Below, in pieces: positions 59,101-64,000 of a stretch of DNA of 64,000 nucleotides. The stretch comes from Siderastrea radians. Taxonomy: Eukaryota; Cnidaria; Anthozoa; Scleractinia; Rhizangiidae. Below the pieces are notes generated by a model. It worked only from the letters and a program-made list of their open reading frames with translations, did not search any database and was not told the DNA's origin. Both the position numbers and the translations under genes were made by a program. The stretch lies in NCBI GenBank assembly GCA_964017195.1, contig OZ024889.1, positions 54,034,711-54,098,710 of the forward strand. Reading direction: 5' to 3'. Position 1 is the stretch's first letter, and each line of letters begins with the position of its first letter.

Positions 59101-61678
59101 AGTGGCTTTTATGTTTGTTAGAAATTGTTTGCCTTCTCATATTTACCATACTCCTTTGTTTCTTTCTGGTCTTAACTACAGAATTTAATAGGTTACTGGT
59201 ATTAAATTATAATTTAAAGGACATCAGTTCTTTGTCCTGGCACAGTTAGATAAAACGGTTTGCCATGTTTACATAGATCTTTATTGTAGCAGTATTATTT
59301 TTGTTTTATTCTGGAAGGAACAAGTGGAATGAGAAACAAATGGCTTTAATACAAAATTTACAAAATTTACAGAATGCAAATCTTGATCCAGTGTGGCTGT
59401 CAGAATGAACTCTCACTAGTTTGTCTGGTATACACTATAGGTCTGAGATTCTGGATTGGTATTGTGAGCAGATACAGAGCCAGAAGGTGGAATCATGATG
59501 AAGTTTTACTGGCAGGAATGAAAGGCCTTACACTCAATACCTTACTGATTTGCTCTGTACCTAACAAAACCAGACTTCTCTTATTGAGTTTTTATTGAGG
59601 AATGTATTGTTGTCATTGTTCTATTTTACAGTACAATGAATTCAAGTGCAGGATTATAAGAGAAAAGGTTAAAACTCCAACTACCACTGTGTACAGGTAG
59701 GTCATTGGAGTTACATCAAAAGATTGCATTCTTTAACCCGTTGACCAGTCCTGCAGTGTAAGAGGTTCCTTCACCCCCGTGTGAATTAAGTTGGTAATAA
59801 TCGACTACGGGCCAGCTGCCAGGTGTCGGTACAGTTTGTCAGGGCTGCCGAAAGCTGCCATTTAACGCCATAAACTCCATTATTAGTTTGGCTGCTATCT
59901 GCTTAAATCTGGGTCCAACTTTCTAAAGCATCATTTGCATGGAATGTAAACTTCCCTTTGTCTTCCAAGATTTTTTTGTTTGCAAAATTGATTTGGGCAT
60001 ACACACATTCAAAACTTTGAAATCGTTTTTGAACAAGATAACGATAACCAGACTGTTTTTGTTCTCAGTCCCATCGTTTTTTTGTCCTCATTTCTTTTTT
60101 TTTGTGGGGGGGGGGGGGAGGGGGAATTTTTCACATGAACTGGCAACCATTGCCAAGGCCAATTTTTTCTTTTATTTCACTGTCCTGGTCAAATTTATCT
60201 GTTCATTCTAGACTCTGGTCAGATGTATCTGATCATCTAGTTTAAGCACCTTCCATTATAGTTTTGCTTGCTACATTATATTAGTTGTTTATCAATAAGT
60301 TTTGCAGTCGATTAAGGTGATGAAGTCACAAACTCTACATGTGGCCCTTCGTGGCTGGTCTAGTCTGGTACAGCTATTGATGGGTTAATTCTAAAGGTGA
60401 TGTTGTCTACCATCTGATATCCATCATTTTATCTGGCCGATCAAAATTCAATTGTCAGAAAGTGAACATAAAAATTTGTTGACATTTTTTCATGTTTCCG
60501 TGAGGCTACACGGTGAGGCCAAACCACCCCCCCCAAATGGGTCATGAAAATGTCCGGTTTTTGGTTAATTTTTAATAATATTGTTACTTTTCATCATTTC
60601 TTTACCAAACTTGGTAATTTGATGTGGGACTTTGTGCCAAACAATTTGACATGAATGGTGATGCCAAATGTCGAATTATGATGTCATAATTGGTGACGTC
60701 ATATTATTCTCTAAAATAAAATTTTAGAATTTGTAAATTTTTTCTAGTGTTTTAGAAAGAACACGTCAAGAGGAGTTGAATGCTGAAAACAGTTTGTCGA
60801 TGTGACAAATAATGGATGAGATATGGCATTTTAGATTTTGAAAATTTCACAGTCTCAAAATAGGGTCCCCCCCCCTTGTGTAATACGTTTGAATTTAAGT
60901 GTTGTTTTGTTGCGTCAACAACACCATTTAAGTTGCAGATAAGATGTCTTAAATGGCGGAAGCTAAATGAAAAAGAAAAACTCGGAAAAAATTTTTCCTG
61001 CCAGAGCTAGAGCCCCCAAACCAGTTTTGTGACGTAATTAAGTGTCACGTGATCAATTATGCACTTGCTAATATTATCATTTTCAAGCCAAAAACTTAAA
61101 ATCTAAAATGATACGATTTTTTGGAACAACAAGAAGTCCATTTTACCAGATTATTAGCTTGCATGGAAAAAAACTGTACAAAAAGATCAACAGGGTTGTT
61201 TTTAGAAGAAAAGTATGGTTCCGGGGGGGACACTTTAATGTCTTTAGATTGCCATAAGTCAAGATACGTTTGTCTTAGCGAGGTACGGTTTTCAGCATTT
61301 TACTCCCCTTGCCAAGTTCTTTCAGACGACGTAACTTTTTATTTCAAATTTGAAATTTTCAGTTAACTTGTTTTGTGACGTCAGCCATTATGTCGTCACA
61401 ATTTGGCCTTTTTAGTCATTCTCATACTTAAAATAATTTGGGTGACAACCCAAGGTTTTTTGCCAAGTTTGGAAAAGAAATATGAATAAGAAGCAAAATT
61501 AGTCTAAATGACCCATTTTGCGGGTGGTTTGGCCCCACCGTGCTATGGGAATAAGTCAATCCTATGTTTCAAATATTCAACTGCCACCATATTTTCCAGA
61601 TGTGGTCCACTGATTGACTTGTGCCGAGGACCTCATGTACGACACACTGGCAAGATTAAGGCCATGCAAGTCACTAAG
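53118..61678 (+). CDS. TARS1: Threonyl-tRNA synthetase, cytosolic form, 5' part (continues beyond the window)
   Basis: Charges tRNA-Thr with threonine. Exons visible: 53118-53261 (1b), 55030-55111, 55338-55437, 55612-55645, 56958-57039, 58139-58268, 58950-59067, 59632-59696, 61600-61678, all GT-AG with matching phases, 278 codons. Exon 1b is a Lys/Glu-rich cytosolic N-extension ([20 protein letters not shown]). Exon 2 is [20 protein letters not shown]. Exons 3-5 form the TGS domain ([20 protein letters not shown] to [13 protein letters not shown]). Exons 6-9 start the editing (SAD) domain with metal-site HSSAH in exon 6 and CRGPH in exon 9, both key residues kept. [20 protein letters not shown] is typical of animal TARS1. 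The catalytic and anticodon-binding domains lie beyond position 64000. Confidence 0.96.
54013..54268. mobile_element. MITE with ATAGACCCTTCC ends in TARS1 intron 1
   Basis: TATAGACCCTTCCTCAGTT at the left and AACTGTGGAAGGGTCTAT at the right. 256 bp, no ORF. Confidence 0.75.
57204..57827. mobile_element. TTAA-flanked piggyBac-like MITE in TARS1 intron 5
   Basis: TTAACCCACTGATGCCCG at the left and CGGGTATCAATGGGTTAA at the right. The CCC/GGG termini directly inside TTAA are typical of piggyBac elements. 624 bp, no transposase. Confidence 0.8.
58286..58496. mobile_element. Short MITE with CCCTTTCACTCCC ends in TARS1 intron 6
   Basis: TTTACCCTTTCACTCCCCAG at the left, immediately after the exon 6 donor, and CTGGGAGTGAAATGGTTAA at the right. 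Probably the same TTAA superfamily with a degraded left TTAA. Confidence 0.65.
59733..60388. mobile_element. TTAA-flanked piggyBac-like MITE in TARS1 intron 8
   Basis: TTAACCCGTTGACCAG at the left and GCTATTGATGGGTTAA at the right. Contains a G run at 60106-60121. 656 bp, no transposase. Related in its termini to 57204-57827. Confidence 0.75.
60509..61542. mobile_element. 1.03-kb TIR element in TARS1 intron 8
   Basis: CACGGTGAGGCCAAACCACC at the left mirrors GGTGGTTTGGCCCCACCGTG at the right. Inside follow AAATGGGTCAT and ATGACCCATTT. A 3-bp CTA flanks both sides, which would suit a PIF/Harbinger-like 3-bp target duplication, though that superfamily prefers TWA. No transposase ORF. Confidence 0.8.
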
Positions 61679-64000
61679 GTATGCACAATTTGATGTTATT
61701 AACATTATTGATAATTATTATGTTGTTTGTGTCATTAATGGCTTGTCTGTTGGCCGGGAGCAGGCTGGGTAGTGATGAGATAACTCATTAGGCGGCGCGA
61801 CTTCTCAAACGTCGCTGCCATCTCATAAAATGGGTAGCACATTCCTGAATTGGCGGTAGTCAGTAGACTTAGTCTCCGCGCGGACTCTGAATAATCAGGC
61901 TCGTTATAATGACGTGGATTTTACGAGATTGAAAGCTAATGTTTCAAATACGGAACGATTTGTTCACCTTTGATTTGTTCCTGACATGACCATTCTTGCA
62001 TGTGAAGCGTAATTTTGATGTTTTGAGTTTCGCGGCGTATTGAAGTTGAGTAAAGGTAAGTGTTGAAATGTTTATTTTGCTGTTTTTGAGGAGATTTCGT
62101 TTTTAAGGGGCAGTGTTTACAAAGAGTATCACCAATCTAAATTGATTCCATCGCACCAGGTCAGAAATACATTTCTGCTTTTCGGTTCTGCCCAATTTGC
62201 AGAATTTTGGCTGTCTAAACTTGTCTAAGACCTCTCAGTCTTTCGTTTATGTCTTTCCACAGTTTCAAACTAATTTAATAAAGTTTCATTCATTTTAGTC
62301 TGTATTAGAGCACGGGTTAACACGCAAAAGTATAAACATCATGAGTTGGTTAGCTATCTCAGCACTGACATGGTTATGTCTTCCAGATGTCTTTAGAAAC
62401 ACAGCTTTCTGGTGATAAAAAATTGGTCTGAACCCCTACGTGAAATCAAGAATACTAGACAAAATGAAGTTTGAGCTCAAAAGAGGAGAAGTAAAGCTTT
62501 TTGAGCAAAAAACGTTTCCGCCTGTTGTAGCTTAACGATATCAAAGAGTCGTACAGAGGTCACTGGTTACAAACAAACAAAGTTCTCATGTTGCATACAT
62601 ACATTTAATTCCTTACATACCAGAAGTGCAGATTGTCCATAACAGGTCACCAGAAACCATGAACTACTTAAGAAAAGGGGAGGGGGAGGAGGGGGAGAGA
62701 CAATGCGCCGCCTGTAAATTCTTCAGAATTTCTTGTTATCCAACAATGTGCTCCTGGTTAGAATCCTAGATACTGTGTGACGTGGCTTGAGTGTGTTGGT
62801 TCTCATCCTTGCTCTAAGACGTTTTCTGTGGGTTCCTATTGGTTTTAATAACTCCTGAAAAACTTGTACCTGTATCTAAATACCAATTTGATGCAGCTGT
62901 AAAGGTCTTCCATTTAAACTACTTGCAATATTATTATTGATTTGCGCCTATGCGTGAAGGCGTTACATATGCTTCTGTGGAAGATTAGCCAGGGATTGGA
63001 AGGTTTTGAAGATTTTATTTTTCACTAGACTTTACGGTTTTGTTCCTTTATTGATCAGTTCTATACCTGCAGCGTTTTTTGACTGTTTTTTTCCGTGGAG
63101 TTTTTGGTCGAGCCCGATGTTACCTCAACTGGTTTGTTTAGCATATGTGCGTGATTTTTATTTCCTGTTTTGTTGTGTTGAGGTGAGTTCTGTTGTGTTG
63201 TGTTGTGTCTGTTGTGTTGCATTGCGTTGTGTTGTGTTGCAGTCCGTTGTATTACGTTGCATTGTGTTGTAATCCATTATGTTGTGTTGTGCTGCATTGC
63301 GTTGTGTTGCGACCCGTTGTGTTGTATCTGTTTTGTTGCGTTGCATTGCATTGTGTTGCATTGCATTGCAAGTCCGGTTTTCGGTAGAAGAATGTTCTGA
63401 AAAATATTTCATATACGGTACCTTTTCTTGTGCATGAAATGCTCCTAGAACAGTAAACAGAAAGGAATCGAATGATTTTCTCAAAGGGAGAACAAACCAT
63501 AGTCAGTTTCTGGTGATTTTGCCAAGAAACTAAGGAGAAACTTTAGCCTAATGTTTTCAAGTTGCATTCCATTTTCATCCCGGCGATCTGATGTCAAACG
63601 GATGCAGTTATTGTTTCATTGAAGTTTTGGAGAACTGTTAGAGTAATTTTAAACTACACTGAACCAGTATTTTGGGGTTTCCTCTGGTTGCAATATCTCT
63701 TTTAGCTTTTTATAGCAATCCTAAAAACTGGTGACAGTGCCCCTTTAAGGTAAGCGATTCTCTTTAGCTTATGAAATGGTCACCAAAATGTGCTCATTAG
63801 TGAAAGAGATGAAATTTTGGCTAACTTAACCAGAGCAACTGAAGGCACATAAAAAAGTAGTCGTGATTATGAAACCTCCGCAGAGAAAACGGTGTTTGCC
63901 TGTGGAGAATACACAGTGGAAGTTTTGCTTATTAAGTCGTCGAGTTGGTCGAGCTGGTGGAACCGTTATACTATTCTAGTTGTTGTGTTGAGGCCTGCAA
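61679..64000 (+). other. TARS1 intron 9, incomplete at the window end
   Basis: From donor GTATGC at 61679 to the window end no further TARS1 exon is found; the expected next block (the rest of the editing domain) must lie beyond. The intron contains a TGTTG minisatellite (63167-63372) and a possible end of a repeat near 63737-63748 (ACAGTGCCCCTTTAA). 61745-63000 holds nothing I can name. Confidence 0.75.
63167..63372 (+). repeat. TGTTG-type degenerate minisatellite
   Basis: About 40 copies of a 5-nt unit TGTTG with variants TGCTG, CGTTG, CATTG. Longer blocks such as GTTGTGTTGCATTGCGTTG recur. The long cysteine- and valine-rich frames across it on both strands are artefacts of the repeat. Confidence 0.9.

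Noticed and set aside
63158..63500. Asn/Thr/Gln-rich or Cys/Val-rich open frames on both strands
   Set aside because: Produced by the TGTTG minisatellite in different frames.

Overview
This is a 64 kb stretch of an AT-rich animal genome with intron-rich genes, GT-AG splice sites and very many short palindromic transposable elements. A gene on the minus strand resembles the stony-coral uncharacterized skeletal organic matrix protein 5, and the repeats look anthozoan, so a scleractinian coral or close relative is the best guess. That assignment is inference from sequence character and remembered family features, not from a database search.

Five protein-coding genes can be traced exon by exon. 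(1) 1487-5513, plus strand: a two-exon Golgi carbohydrate sulfotransferase of the CHST8-14 group, with an apparent frameshift in its second exon. (2) 12135-27776, minus strand: GALT (galactose-1-phosphate uridylyltransferase), 14 exons, complete, with one extra base in exon 13. (3) 29068-40741, plus strand: RPRD2, a CID-domain protein that binds the RNA polymerase II tail, 7 exons, about 1,369 residues, with a 1,097-residue last exon. (4) 45671-50064, minus strand: a secreted protein resembling coral skeletal organic matrix protein 5. (5) 52735 to beyond the window end, plus strand: the 5' part of threonyl-tRNA synthetase (TARS1). It has two alternative first exons, one of which encodes a convincing mitochondrial targeting sequence. 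GALT/RPRD2 and matrix protein/TARS1 are head-to-head pairs.

The remaining sequence is introns and spacers filled with repeats. They include an 887-bp Tigger/pogo-type element with TA target duplication and a broken transposase ORF; a 680-bp hAT-type element with an 8-bp target duplication and a transposase C-terminal remnant; several families of TTAA-flanked (piggyBac-like) MITEs; a nearly perfect 423-bp palindrome just upstream of RPRD2; a tandem/inverted cluster of tRNA-like SINE units inside the matrix-protein gene; fossil LINE 3' ends; and microsatellites.

The genes do not form a pathway. They are a housekeeping sugar-metabolism enzyme, a transcription-cycle factor, an aminoacyl-tRNA synthetase, a glycan-modifying enzyme and one lineage-specific secreted protein. 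The most notable biological signal is the dual-first-exon arrangement of TARS1, which would allow one gene to supply cytosolic and mitochondrial threonyl-tRNA synthetase. Two independent one-base disruptions in otherwise well conserved exons suggest consensus errors in the assembly, or recent pseudogenisation.
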